Source: Dimargaris cristalligena
Taxonomy: Eukaryota; Kickxellomycota; Dimargaritomycetes; Dimargaritales; Dimargaritaceae
NCBI GenBank assembly: GCA_027576995.1
Contig: JANBQC010000292.1
Location: 1-33,666, forward strand
Direction: 5' to 3'
DNA length: 33,666 nt
Every line of letters begins with the position of its first letter. Position 1 is the stretch's first letter. The notes below the pieces were generated by a model. The model was not told the origin of the DNA. It did not search any database and saw only the letters and a program-made list of their open reading frames with translations. Shown piece after piece: positions 21,614 to 32,943 of this stretch. The translations under genes and the position numbers were made by a program.

Positions 21614-22739
21614 TATTGAATAGTATTATTTATTACAAGGCGGAGGGAGACTGCGACTCTTTTTTCGTCTTATACAGGGGGGGGGTATCGCAGCACTACT
21701 GGCCGGTTTGATTCCGAATCAGCGGCATCATCCCTAGGAAATACTGCAGCTCGGCATAGTGTCCATTATATATTATATCATCTCCCCCCAGTGGCTGGCT
21801 ATAGTCGGGGCGATTCCATCGGCACTTATCCGAAGTAAGGAAATGACAGCACGGACTCACTAGAAGCGGCAATGCAGTCAATGTGAGGAGAGAGGGTCGT
21901 CGTCATGGCATGTCTTGGTAATAGAGGCACAGGTTTACTTCGTCGCTATGCTCCGGCTTACGGATATGCAGAGTGGTGTGTGTGTGGTTTATCACCACCG
22001 TCTGCCCCAACCCCAACGGAAACCTCATATAATAGAATACTCCCCCTCTCTGGCTATATTTAGCCTTACCCCATCCGCATCGGTGATTGGTCACACTTTC
22101 TCCCCAGAGAAACAGAGGGGGGGATTCGCCATCCATCATCCATCAGTGGCGGGGGGATTCCTCGATATGGTTCGCTCTTTATTTTTCTCCCATCAGGCAG
22201 CCTCACTTACCTATTGTTAGTGTATTTAGCCTGACCTGCCTACCTCACACATCAGACGCACAAGATGCCACCACCACCTCTTTATTATATAGGGTAGGGT
22301 CGTGGTTGGCTGGACTGTGGGCGTTGGCCAGTTAGTATAGCAGTAGTAAGCAAAGTATAGAAATAAAGAACGCCAGCCCTCTCATGATCTGCTACCCTGC
22401 CAATATTGTTGTAGCTTGGATAATTTCTAGAGTAAATGGTGTGTAATGCCCATCATATACCTTGTCCTTGTCCTTGTATAAAACGCGGGATGAGGAGGGG
22501 AGCGCTTGGCAGTAGGGAAGTCAGAAGGAAGAAAAGAAAGAACATATTATTATCATCATTTCCATCCCCAACTGTCACCAGGAAGAAGGAAGGAAGGTCC
22601 TTTCGTTATCCAGTAGGGAGGGGTTTTCCCCCCCATCATGTTTGAATGCAGTGGCGGGGCCTGCCCGCCAATGGCTCTTGGAGAGAGAGGGGGCCCAACG
22701 AAGAGAGTTTGGGTGAGTGAGAGTGTATGCGCATGCGTA
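21614..22739. other. Intergenic
   Basis: No gene seen. Open frames at 21903-22220 occur on both strands at once and have no recognisable content. G- and C-runs are frequent. Confidence 0.4.
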
Positions 22740-24195
22740 GATTATTTTGTTGGGCTCATCCTTCTCTCTCTCTCTCTTTTTGTCTATTCCAGCTTGTATG
22801 CTCCCTTTATCTATATATGCTGTATATGCTATATGCCCTTTTACTTACTTATTTACTACTACTGACTCACTCTGCTGGTTATATATAACTCGGCCCCCCT
22901 CCCACTTTCCCAGTTAAAAGTTTGGCGCCTTTTCCCCTCCCACTTTTTCACTGCACCGTTACTTTAATAATCCCTCTCCGTTTTGTACTTTCCTTATACC
23001 TCACACTTTCTTACTACCCGTCCTCTCTTTCCTTGACTTTCTCCAGCTCTTTGGTGGTTGTGAGGTCTCCCCCTCCTCTCTCTCCCCCTCTTTTTCCAAG
23101 CCAACTTCTTCTATTGTTATATCCCACTCTCCTCTACCTTCTCATCTCTACTCGTCGGTCATTCCCTCCTTTCTCTCCTCATATTCACACTACTCGCGCC
23201 CTCATATATATACAATACACACAACATACACTCTTCCCCAACCGCAGCGACTTTCCTAGCCTAGCCTTCCAGCCTCGCTGTTTCCTCGGTCTTTTTCTAG
23301 CTCGCTTTGCCCTTCCGGTTCCCGTGGTTAGTTTCCTTTGTGCCACTTTACCCTGCCCTGTCCTCTCTCTCTCTCTCTATTCCACTCGCTGCCGCCTGTC
23401 AGCCTTCCATCGTACTTTCTGTTCTGACTCTTTATTTTTCTCCAACTTATTGGCTCAGCCCAACTATTTTTATCCGCTTGACTGCTACTATTGTCTATTC
23501 TGGATAACGCCGGGCGGTTCGGTCGCACCAACCTACATATAATACAACAACCCACCACTACTTCCCCTTTACCAACCAACTATTTTGTTCTTGTTTTATT
23601 TTTTTTCTCTCCTTCTCCCTCCCTCTCTCGCATCCGCCGGATTATCCCTTTACTCTTTCGGTCCTAGCCATAGGCCAGTAGATACACTTCAAACATCCCC
23701 CTTATACCTCCACTGTCCTCTTCGACAGCATTCCTTCCTCCCCCAGTCTCTTTCCCACTAGTAGTTGTATATTACCCCCAAACGACCCTCTCCCGCGGAT
23801 CCCCTCTCTCCTTCCTCCATTTATATCGCCCCCGTCCTTTCCGTCGGGCAACTTTGGATCCAGCCCAGCCCCTCCTTCCTTATTGAGCTAGTGTGTCTTT
23901 CCCGCCCCCGCGTGTGGTCACCGCGTTTTATATTCCCGTTGCTCCCGCGTCAATTCACAACCCATGTCCCCGATCTTGTCGCTATTATCTAGTATACCCT
24001 TCTAGTTGAAAGCTTCCCTCCTTCCAGTCCGCCCGGGAACTTATCCTTCATATCGACATTCCCATCCCCCCGCCCATTCCCATTGTTTCTCACATTCCTC
24101 CACTCGTTCCCACCACTGCTCTTGTTTACATAGATTTTGAGGGCCTTCTTCAACCATTCTCTCGCTACGTTACATCAAGCCATCTCTCGCCCGCC
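22740..24195 (+). promoter_or_regulatory. Extended pyrimidine-rich promoter/leader of the cyclin gene
   Basis: For about 1.45 kb the plus strand is overwhelmingly C and T, with CT microsatellites (about 22760 and 23365) and CCCTCC blocks, ending right at the cyclin ATG. CT-rich leaders are common in highly expressed fungal genes, but this length is unusual. The 206-codon open frame inside it (22922-23542) has Ser/Leu/Pro/Phe composition as expected from C/T sequence and is not believed. Confidence 0.5.
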
Positions 24196-25578
24196 ATGTC
24201 CGAGATTAGTATTTCGAGAACACCCACCAAGGACGTTATTAAAGTCCTTGCCGACTTCATGCAGGCCGTTGTCACTGATAACGATGTGACTAACCCACAG
24301 TCCTCTCGTTTTCAGGAGTATAAGCTGCACAAGGTATTCACCCGTCAGCAGGACGGTCATGATAATCAGACCCTGACCCTGTTCCACTCGCGAGGGGTGC
24401 CCTCCATTGACCTGCATTCCTACCTGGTTCGCATTCTGAAATACTGCCCGTGTCCCAACGAATGCTTTATTTCTCTCCTCATTTACTTCCGTCGGATAAC
24501 GGAAAAATGCCGTCGCACTCACAACCCCTTTTCCGTCGACCCCTATAGCGTACACCGACTTACAATTGCTGGTATAACTGCCTCTTCCAAGTACTTTTCC
24601 GACTTGTTCTACACCAACTCCCGCTACGCCCGCGTTGGCGGCGTTCACGTCGGTGAGCTTAATATGCTTGAACTCCAGTTCTTGAAGCTCCTCGACTTTG
24701 AACTTTTTGTCACCCCCGAAGAGCTCGATGAAGTCGCCGGTCAACTGGTCCGCGGTACCCTCACCAATGTCTACGCCACGTACCCTGTTGGCCAAACCCG
24801 TATCCATACCCCTCCCTCGCCCGGTACCATTGCCCATCCCGACTCAAGCTTCCCAAGTGAAACTCCTCTGAGTGTCCGGTCCCCCCGGTCAACCAATAAT
24901 CTGGTCATCCAACCCTCCATGGCTAAGCTGCCGTCCCATCAGGTGCCTTCCGCCCTCATAACCCCGGTCACACCCTCCCACGTGTTGAACCGTACCGTTG
25001 CCTTGGGGGAACTGCCTTGCTCCATTGGTTCAAAACCCTCCCATGTTACCACCCCCCTACCCTCGCTCGGCCACACCAACCCAACGATGGGTAGCCAGAC
25101 TCCTCCTCGCACCCCACCATCGTCTAATCCTTCCTCTAATGCCTACCCGACCACCAAATACCATTACCATCACAATCCCCCACCGCTGGGAAGCACCACG
25201 GAGCAGAGCTTAGCCCCCGGTTTCCCCCCACAACAGCGTGTTCCCGCCCTTCCCCCCCACCACCCCGCCGATTCACCGGCTGTCTCCCAAAACAACCGTC
25301 ACGGTTCAAGTCTAAGTACCATGATCCACAACCTGTTTGATCATGGTCACCACCACAGTCAGCATTCCCACAGCCCGGCCGCCCCCTCTGTACCGTCAGC
25401 TGCTGGTGGTGGCCCCTCGGCCGGCTTCAACAAATCGTGCGGGGCCTCGGCCAAGTCCAACCAGCATGGGTTAACTCACCCCCCATCCACTACCCACCCC
25501 GTTTGGGCCGACCATCGTTCTAGTCCCCACCAGCCCTCGGTTACTACTTCCTACATGTACACCCGGCCGCCCCAATAA
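24196..25578 (+). CDS. Pho80-like (Pho85-type) cyclin
   Basis: 460 residues, single exon. Pho80/Pcl cyclins bind Pho85-family kinases and direct them in phosphate, glycogen or cell-cycle control. The cyclin domain spans about 10-185. Key blocks are FHSRGVPSIDLHSYLVRI (63-80), the helix with RLTIAGITASSKYFSD (121-136), the characteristic YARVGGV (144-150) and ELNMLELQFLKLLDFEL (154-170). The remaining 275 residues are a low-complexity Pro/Ser/His/Thr tail, with a His-rich patch (about 376-394, HNLFDHGHHHSQHSH) and many Ser/Thr-Pro sites. Yeast Pho80 is only 293 residues, so the tail is the main difference. The ATG begins right at the domain's usual N-terminal distance. Which Pho85 cyclin it replaces (Pho80, Pcl6/7 type) cannot be decided from sequence alone. 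Confidence 0.9.
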   Translation: MSEISISRTPTKDVIKVLADFMQAVVTDNDVTNPQSSRFQEYKLHKVFTRQQDGHDNQTLTLFHSRGVPSIDLHSYLVRILKYCPCPNECFISLLIYFRRITEKCRRTHNPFSVDPYSVHRLTIAGITASSKYFSDLFYTNSRYARVGGVHVGELNMLELQFLKLLDFELFVTPEELDEVAGQLVRGTLTNVYATYPVGQTRIHTPPSPGTIAHPDSSFPSETPLSVRSPRSTNNLVIQPSMAKLPSHQVPSALITPVTPSHVLNRTVALGELPCSIGSKPSHVTTPLPSLGHTNPTMGSQTPPRTPPSSNPSSNAYPTTKYHYHHNPPPLGSTTEQSLAPGFPPQQRVPALPPHHPADSPAVSQNNRHGSSLSTMIHNLFDHGHHHSQHSHSPAAPSVPSAAGGGPSAGFNKSCGASAKSNQHGLTHPPSTTHPVWADHRSSPHQPSVTTSYMYTRPPQ

Positions 25579-28500
25579 TGCGACTTGCTGTAATTTGATA
25601 ACAAGGGGGTGGATATGGAAAAAATGGCCTTAATGTGCGTGTGTTGTAGTTAAGATGGATCGCTGTGTAATGGCATGTCCATTTTCTTTACTCCCATTAT
25701 AGTTGGGACCGAGACGGAACCAGTGCGACTTTTCTCCTCGCAGCAATGCAGGCAGGACCTTGGGAGACGCTCACGATATCGTATAGCCCATGCCATTTTG
25801 TAGGCCAATTCTCGCTTAATTTACCTTACCCACGTATATTCCTTTATATTTCGTCTAGAGGCGGTCACCGGTTGGGCACAGAGGTGGTGGTGGTCATCAC
25901 CCGCCCATCCATTGCCCTATTTAGCCCATCCATTCGCCCCCTTTTTCTGTGCGCGTGACTTCCCCAAGTGAATTTGCCACCTTTTTCTTCCCCAACCGCC
26001 AAAACCATTGTCCCCCCTCTCCGTCCCCCTGCGTCCCATATAGGGCCTTCATATTCTTCCATAGTCTCATTTTATTTCTTCGACATACCCCATCACTATT
26101 TGCTCTGAAATTCGCACTGTGTTCGTTTGCTTCTTTCACTTTCTGAGGAACTGCGCATAACCCCAATTACCCCCCGATCCCCAAAACTGCAGGGATGGGT
26201 AGTAAATGAATTTGGTCATTCTTTTCCACCTACTCTCTCAGGAATGTCTTTGGAATGAACTATATGGTGGTATGAATATATCGAGGAATATTTATGATGC
26301 TTATTTTACTCACCATGACAAGAATTATCTCCCACCCTTCTCTTTTCTGTCTCGCACTGTTGTTGGTATTAGTTTTTCATGATTTGTGTACGTATATTAT
26401 ATATATATATTCCCCATTCCTTTGTCTCTCCTCCATATATTTGTGTGTGGGAAAGCCCTCACAATACTTCCTGCGGGGGGGGGGGGCTCTATCTGCTTTT
26501 TCAGCTTCGTTTTCGACATTTTACCCCACTTGATTTTCCCTGATTTTGCGCACAAGCCGTACCCTTCAGTCACTCTAATACTGCGATTCTATGCGTCTCT
26601 TAGTTGTGTTCTCTCATTCAGTCTCATTGTATAGGTATGTGTTGAGAGGATATATATATAAAGGGAGGGGCCCTGAATTCGTTTGACTATTTTTATTATT
26701 ACTTCGCTCAATTATGTCTCGGTTCGCCAATTTTCCCTAAACCATCTGTAGCACATTGGTTATCATTTACATCTAACTATCATTTTAATTTTTTTAATTT
26801 ACGCTCTTGGATTCCAAGGAAACCCCGGTCTTTTCCTGCGATTTCATGACTCAATCGGTCGATGGTGGCCGACCTATGGCCAATTTCACACCCTGCACCA
26901 CTTGCTGTTGCTCCGAAATGGGATCGTCTGGGCGGGATGGGGAAGGGTGGAGGACATACTACTTTTAAATGGTTAACCATCCCGCCAACTATTTATATCA
27001 CAATCACCACCACGATCTTACTACGTCCCATACCCCTTTCCCCCTTATTATATTGCCCAGTTCTATCTCACTTTACCTTATTATCCATCAATCATCGTGC
27101 CTTAAAGCAGCACATTGCCTTCCACTATCATGTCTTTTATATTTTCGGGATATCCATTGGGGTGCTTTTTTACTCACATGCAATGTGTTTTCCAGGGCTT
27201 CCAATGTACCCCAACTACTGTTTCAGTTTTCTTTATGTACTCGGTATTGCTTATCATCATTCCCCCCTCATCAGTCTTCTAATCATAATCATCTCCCATA
27301 CCACCATACCGTCGACAGCCAGAACCCCATTTTCCATGTCATTTCTTTGCAGATTTTGCACTCCATATAGTGCGTCTGTGTATGTGCCAATAAATTCTTT
27401 AAAAATCAGGCATATATTATTCGGTGTATAGCTGATTCCTAATTAGACAATGTGAATATGGTCTGGTGGGTGTCACCCACCACTGATCAAATGGTATGGG
27501 CTGGTAAAAGGAGGGCCATCTTGGGGAGCGGAGCAATGCCGCCTAGGTGGAATAGATGGCTCGATGATTCGACTATTATGAAGGATTGTAATATATTTGT
27601 GTGTATAAGTGCAAATTGGTAAATTCCTAATGATTATTTTAAAGTCCAAACATCTTTCTTGTCCAACTCACTGCTACATGGGTGGGCGAGAGTGTATGCA
27701 AAATGATTTACCGACGGGTCGATTCGAAACCACCGATGGGTCTATTGCTGCATTTCTAGAATGTCAAGCCAGCGACTAGTGTATTATCTAGCATAGTTTA
27801 GATATAGCTTGGTTTAACTATCTTTCCCCCCCGAGAAGGTCCCGAATGAAAATAGTAAACGGTTCAGATGTAGGAGGGGAGGATGAGAGGGATATTAGTC
27901 GAATGGGAGGGAGGTTGTTTGGATGAAGGCCAAAACTATAGGTTGACGTAAGCTCTTCTTGCCTCTTGTCCTTTGTTCCGACTTTGGATTGGGTAGTGGT
28001 GGTACACATCCGATTGCGTGTACCACCCCACCACCCCTTCCCTCCCTCTCCGCCATGATCCTCGTTAACTAGATAGTTTGGTGGTCACCATGCGTCATTT
28101 TTAATATATACCGAATGTCAAGGGTTAAAGGGTTCGTGTGCCCCCCGCTCATCTGTATCGATGAGTCCCTTGCATTCATAGTTGATTATCGAGACTCGCC
28201 TAATTTTCATTTACCGGGCGGGAGTAAGACGGGGGGGGTGGTGTAGAAGGTAAGAAAGAGTCCTATCACCACCATTTGGGTCGACGCCACTTACTGAGGC
28301 TGGAATGGAACAATCGCATAAACCATTTATGGTGTGATAGGGAGGAAGGGTCAATAATAGATTGGAAACCCGAAGGATTGGGTGTCGGCGCATTCTGTAT
28401 AGAAATCGGAGGAAAGTACCAATAAGGTAAATTATTGGTATGAGTTGCAATAGTCATAGTGTCGACCCTCTCTCCTCTCTAACCCCCCAACTCAACCCAT

Positions 28501-29521
28501 CATCTGCTTCAGAGACTTGCGTGAGTGGGGTGGGGATGTATATAAATGGGCTCGGCTTGGTTCCCTGAAAGGCCCAAGTGCTTGTGCCATTCTCTATTTA
28601 AATCTCCTTCGAGGGACCTCTTACTTTGATTTTCCTTGGATCATTTCTATTTAACCAATTAGTTTGGTCGACCCGGGCGAGTCTTTCAGGTCAACAGACG
28701 AATATATACATACATATTTAATTATATATATTGGGTATCCTCCCTCCTGCTGGTCTTCTACGCTAGTGCTACTCTAGTTACTTGTCCACGCTATAGCTGT
28801 GCAATTCAATACTGCTGCACCCATACCCTGGCGGAATAGCAAACGTATCCTTTGAGCCCTTGCTCTGAATAAGGCGGCTTACATAGTAAGTAGTAAGGTA
28901 ATTTGAGCGCTTCTTCCACTGTTGCATCTCTTTGCCTTCCACCTACACCTTGCCTTACTCCTCGTTTGCCACTCCGACTCTTAGGTAGATAGACAGATAA
29001 CTACATCTATACTATTGGGATTTCTTGGCAGCTGAGTAAGCTCTACTTACTGGGGCCTCCTCCTTGGTATAGTATGGAGTGCTGAGGAGGGTAAGATACC
29101 TTTCCTCCACCCAGTCTTAAGAGTTTCTTTGCGGACCTGAAGCCCTCCTCCTCCTCCTTGGATAACGCGGCCCCTTTCTTTCTTTGTTTCCCCCACCCAT
29201 CCACCCACCACCACTACTTCGTCAATCTCCTTCACACCCCGGTATAGTAGGGTAGGGCTTTTTTTGGCATTCGCATCTGTTTATGCACTACTCGCTTTCT
29301 CTTCTCTCCTCCTCTCTTTCTCTTTCGCTTCTTTCTTCGCTCACTCTCTTTTTCCTTTGGTCCGCTTCGTTCTCATCTCTTCTCTTCAATTTCAAACCCC
29401 TACCTACCTAGCCACCTCTCACATATACTAGCCACGCAGCTGAATCAATCACCTCTACTTATATATATATACGTATATATTTGTTCCACTAGCGATACCC
29501 ACAAAGCGCTCTCCAGTCGAC
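25579..29521. other. Intergenic between the cyclin and ORM genes
   Basis: About 3.9 kb with no gene I can defend. It holds the cyclin 3' flank, a G11 run near 26476-26486, a clean TATATAAAT at 28539-28547 with no gene nearby, and a 54-codon plus-strand ORF (27458-27622, starting MVWWVSPTTDQ) that looks protein-like but is unrecognised. The 189-codon frame at 26862-27431 lies in C/T-rich sequence and overlaps another open frame, so it is doubted. The last 250 bases belong to the ORM promoter. Confidence 0.4.
29281..29521 (+). promoter_or_regulatory. ORM gene promoter/leader: CT tract and TA-rich palindrome
   Basis: A dense C/T tract (about 29281-29420) is followed by ATATATATATACGTATATAT (29461-29480), about 40 bases before the ATG. 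The arrangement resembles the cyclin gene's leader on a smaller scale. Start of transcription is not determinable. Confidence 0.4.
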
Positions 29522-31108
29522 ATGGCAATAAAGCGGCGCATGTCCCATTTGGCCTCCAAGGTCCCCAATACGAACAAATTGGGCCATACTCATATCAACC
29601 CTAATTCCCAATGGGTGAATAACAAAGGTAGGTTAGCGCGCATGCTCGCTTCGAAAGGTCTCTTCTATATGCGGTCCTCTTTATTCGGACATCAGCCAGC
29701 ATTGCCCAACCCCACACAGACCCACCTCCCCCCTGCTCTCCAATTCGGATTTAGCTATGAGATTCAGAGACTTTGTAGGCGAAATACCCTTCCCCCCCAA
29801 CCAACCAACGGATAGTCAAATGCAGAATCGGAAAGGTTATGGGGCGTTCTTAGGTGTGTGGGGGGGGGAGTATGTCGACATTTATTACCTCAAGACCCCC
29901 CCTCCCCAACTCTTCGAACATCTCGCCCTAAACCGCCTAAAATAAGGATATTGGGGATTTGATCATCGTTCGCATTCTTTCGTCTGCCTTTAAGTACAAG
30001 ATCTAATGAAATACCGTAGGCTTACCATACTTCGTTTGTATATTTATTCTATCTTCATGGCATCGCGCCGACCATTCTTACGACAGGTGCCTGGTTCACG
30101 CACATTATCTATATCGCCTTTCTCAAGTACATTTTCGGCATCATCCCTTGGATATCGACCGAGACCAGCTGGACGCTAACCAACTGGGTCTATAATATTG
30201 TAAGTCTTAGAGTTTAATCACATTACCTGGCTGCTGTGCAATGGGTTCCAATCGCGGCGGACGTCACAAGACCGCTGATATTCAAGGTCACATGGGTTTA
30301 TTCGCTGGTTCCTCACCCGATCTCGCTTGGGAAGTCCAATGCAATCAAACCAGTACCAGATAAATGGCAGGGTGATCTAACCCCCCGCCTCCCCTTACCT
30401 CATTGAGGTTAACACGGGGTCTCTAATGGCCTGTTGGCCTCGCACTAGCTTCCCTATGATTCTGAAAGCATGACCTGGGTGTATCCTTATGGGCAACTCC
30501 CCCCCCCCGCCTATCAGCACTAATGGGTTAATTAATCTGCATTGCCATTACATGTCTAAATATTCACCTGACATCTACTTTCTCGCATCTAATCATGGTC
30601 TCACCTCCCGCTTTATTACATCGTTTCCCCCACCCGCAGAGCCAATACATCATGTTCCACGCCATGATTGGGACCCCGTTCGAAGTCGACCAGGGTGCGT
30701 ACGACGGGCTGACCATGTGGGAGCAGATTGATCAAGGCGCCCAGTTTACTCCGACCAAGAAATTCCTGACCGTTCTCCCGATATTTCTGTAAGTACCGCC
30801 CTACTACCATTCCCCTTGGCCTCCATTAATACCTCGCTCGCAAGACCATTTGCCCCATTCTATTATACCGCTTAATAGACATCAGAGTTGAGTGCCTAAT
30901 ACTATCATGGTTTTACCCTGAACTCCCTATACCCAGATTCCTGCTCAGCATTCACTACACGCACTACGACGTGATCACCTTCTGGATCAATATCGCCGGT
31001 CTCATCATCATATTAATAGCCAAACTTCCCCTGATGCACCGGGTGCGCCTCTTTGGCATTAACGTGGTTGAAGGTGATGAGGATGAAGAACAACACCCCC
31101 ACAACTAA
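29522..31108 (+). CDS. ORM1: Orm/ORMDL regulator of serine palmitoyltransferase (4 exons)
   Basis: Exons 29522-29627, 30087-30199, 30640-30788 and 30937-31108 give 179 residues (human ORMDL 153, yeast 216-222). All introns are GT-AG (459, 440 and 148 bp) and the phases fit exactly (1, 0, 2). Orm proteins sit in the ER membrane and inhibit serine palmitoyltransferase, the first step of sphingolipid synthesis. Signature blocks are HINPNSQWVNNKG (24-36), TSWTLTNWVYNI (62-73), GTPFEVDQGAYDGLTMWEQI (about 83-102), GAQFTPTKKFLTVLPIFL and KLPLMHRVRLFG near the C-terminus. Hydrophobic segments lie between and after these. Asn28 matches the ceramide-sensing Asn13 of ORMDL3. The N-terminus is longer than in animals but shorter than in yeast, with few Ser/Thr available for Ypk1-type phosphorylation. 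The tail is acidic (GDEDEEQ). Confidence 0.95.
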
Positions 31109-31767
31109 GCCATCGTGGGGAGAGTACCCAGTATGAATCGATTCGACGGGTCACTGAAAATCACAAATCATGAAGGGAATGAACCTCAATTGACAAAATC
31201 TACATTATTCTTTTTCCCCACTGACTTGTAGGCGAGTTGGGCGTGTCTAGTCTTGGATTTCTACGATATTCCCTCGTTTATTACAGCAAGTGTAGGGGAG
31301 AGGGGCCTTTAATGAAATAAGCCATTCGACCCCCACGCTTCCATTTCCCCCCATGTTCATTTTTTGGATTATAATTCTAGGATGTGTCTGTCACGCATGA
31401 TAATCTACCGCGCTTCTCTCTCTCACAACCTTACTCTCTTCGTTTGACATCCGAAAGATATAATCAGTCCTCTCACTCGCCTACTAGTTCCCTTATATAT
31501 CATACCACTACGCCTCCCTTGTTTTCGATACTAGTTATTTTACTCGATCTTTCCAGCGCTCCATCTCTTGCTCCAGCGTCTTGCTAATTCTATTCCATCC
31601 CCCCCTCTCTCTCTCACCTACCCCCTGGTTTTATATTCTTTATATACTTCACCGCTTCCTTCAGCGAATCCTATACATTAAACCATTTTTCTCCCGGACG
31701 GAATCGCACTATCAGTGTGTGTTTAATACCGCTGAATAAATTCACCAATGGGTTGACCAGTAACTAA
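31109..31767. other. Intergenic, 3' flank of the ORM gene
   Basis: No gene seen. CT-rich runs (about 31410-31640) and an AATAAA at about 31735, too far to be sure it serves ORM. Confidence 0.4.
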
Positions 31768-32313
31768 CGGGTGGTTGTATGGGTGAGACAGAGATCGGCC
31801 TATTTCATATTTACCGATGCTGTGGTTCCCCAATACACCCCGAAGAAGACGTATAGTATAGCTGTATTGGGTTGTAGTTTAAACATACAGGCTGAAATAG
31901 ATTGTAAAAATATTTCTACCCGGTAAAACCAGTCTCATCGAGCGAATAATTCATCAAACATAATTGCCATGAACCTGTCCCCTATGGAGAGTATACTTAC
32001 TGTTGCTATCGTTAAGGTCCACTGGAAGGGAGAAATACGGAAACCAAGTAGTAGCTACGCCTATATTAGGTTATATCTGGACACTGGACTGGCTTACTAA
32101 ACCATAGTCACTAATAGAAATAATATCCAGTTGAACCTAATAAGTTATGTAATGCTGCAAAATACAGGATTGGGGAAAGCCTATTTTCTATCGATTTTAT
32201 CTGGTACGATCATTTCTATATTAAATCATGTTACGACAGAGGTGATGCCATTGCCTCAACGATATACACCATCGTCACCACTGAAACCGTGGGCGGAAAG
32301 CAACTGCCAATAA
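31768..32313 (+). pseudogene. Broken reading frame, possibly an aspartic-peptidase remnant
   Basis: One plus-strand frame covers 182 codons with just two internal stops, both TAA (31924-31926 and 32098-32100), in sequence AT-rich enough to expect many more. Its three pieces contain VVPQYTPKKTYSIAVLG, then VAIVKVHWKGEIRKPSSSYA with RLYLDTGLAY, then TIVTNRNNIQLNLISYV and VMPLPQRYTPS. LDTG after a W-containing strand, followed by T-I-V, resembles the second catalytic motif (DTG/DSG-T) of pepsin-like peptidases. A retropepsin would be an alternative given the adjacent mobile-element sequence. A shifted frame stays open to about 32370, suggesting a frameshift. The start of the gene is missing. The family is an inference from a short motif. 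Confidence 0.35.
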
Positions 32314-32943
32314 CGAAGTCCGATAACAGAAAACAGAGGTCGTTAATGATGAATAACCATCACTGGTGACCGCATGAACAACCCGGCGAGATTACGAGAA
32401 TTCTTCGTATCCGAATGTTTTATTTAAACCTACCTTTTTCCTCCCTAATTCAGGGAGAACGAATATGAGCACGAATATGACCCCAACGTATGATTTCCTA
32501 GCCATTATTATCCTATCATTCTTTACGATTATTTTCTCCTAAGTATCTTTTAATAAATTGTTGTATAATCTAGTTTCTGAATACTTCTTTAAGACAACCT
32601 GCTCATTTATTAATTATAAAAGGATCCATGAGGGTGAAGCTGAAAGTAGCTGGGATTCCTTGAGTTTGTTAATATTGGCTAATTTTATTGATTTATTCCA
32701 TATTTTTTTTCACAAATAATATTGATACTTGTTAAATTTTATTATGTCTTGTATGTCCCATCACTGTTTTGTCTTTCCAATGGAGATGGAGTCCTCATTA
32801 CCATCACCCTCACTGTTGCCATCTCACCCTTGCTCACCACTTAAGTGGTTGTTTCCAATGTCTTCCTCCTTACGGTCCAGTGCCCCTCAACCCAGTGGGG
32901 CTATGTCAAACCCTCCCGGATCCCCAGGCTGTGTTGTTGCCCG
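32314..32943. other. Intergenic, with an acceptor-like site and acidic mini-frame
   Basis: A strong polypyrimidine/branch/acceptor look-alike (TTTTTCCTCCCTAATTCAG, ending 32453) is followed by a short open stretch ENEYEHEYDPNV and TGA (32491-32493). It could be the last exon of the broken gene upstream, but no frame joins them cleanly. A 76-codon frame at 32729-32959 overlaps another open frame and runs into the right-end repeat; not believed as a gene. Confidence 0.3.

Noticed and set aside
22922..23542. 206-codon plus-strand ORF before the cyclin
   Set aside because: Ser/Leu/Pro/Phe-dominated translation of a pyrimidine tract, where stop codons (which need purines) are rare by composition.
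24175..24837. 220-codon minus-strand ORF opposite the cyclin domain
   Set aside because: The plus strand encodes recognisable cyclin helices; the antisense frame has no such content.
26862..27431. 189-codon plus-strand ORF
   Set aside because: Overlaps another 133-codon frame in C/T-rich sequence and has no recognisable domain.
29757..29945. 62-codon ORF in ORM intron 1
   Set aside because: It lies wholly within a 459-bp intron whose borders are fixed by the conserved NPN...NNKG-AWF junction.
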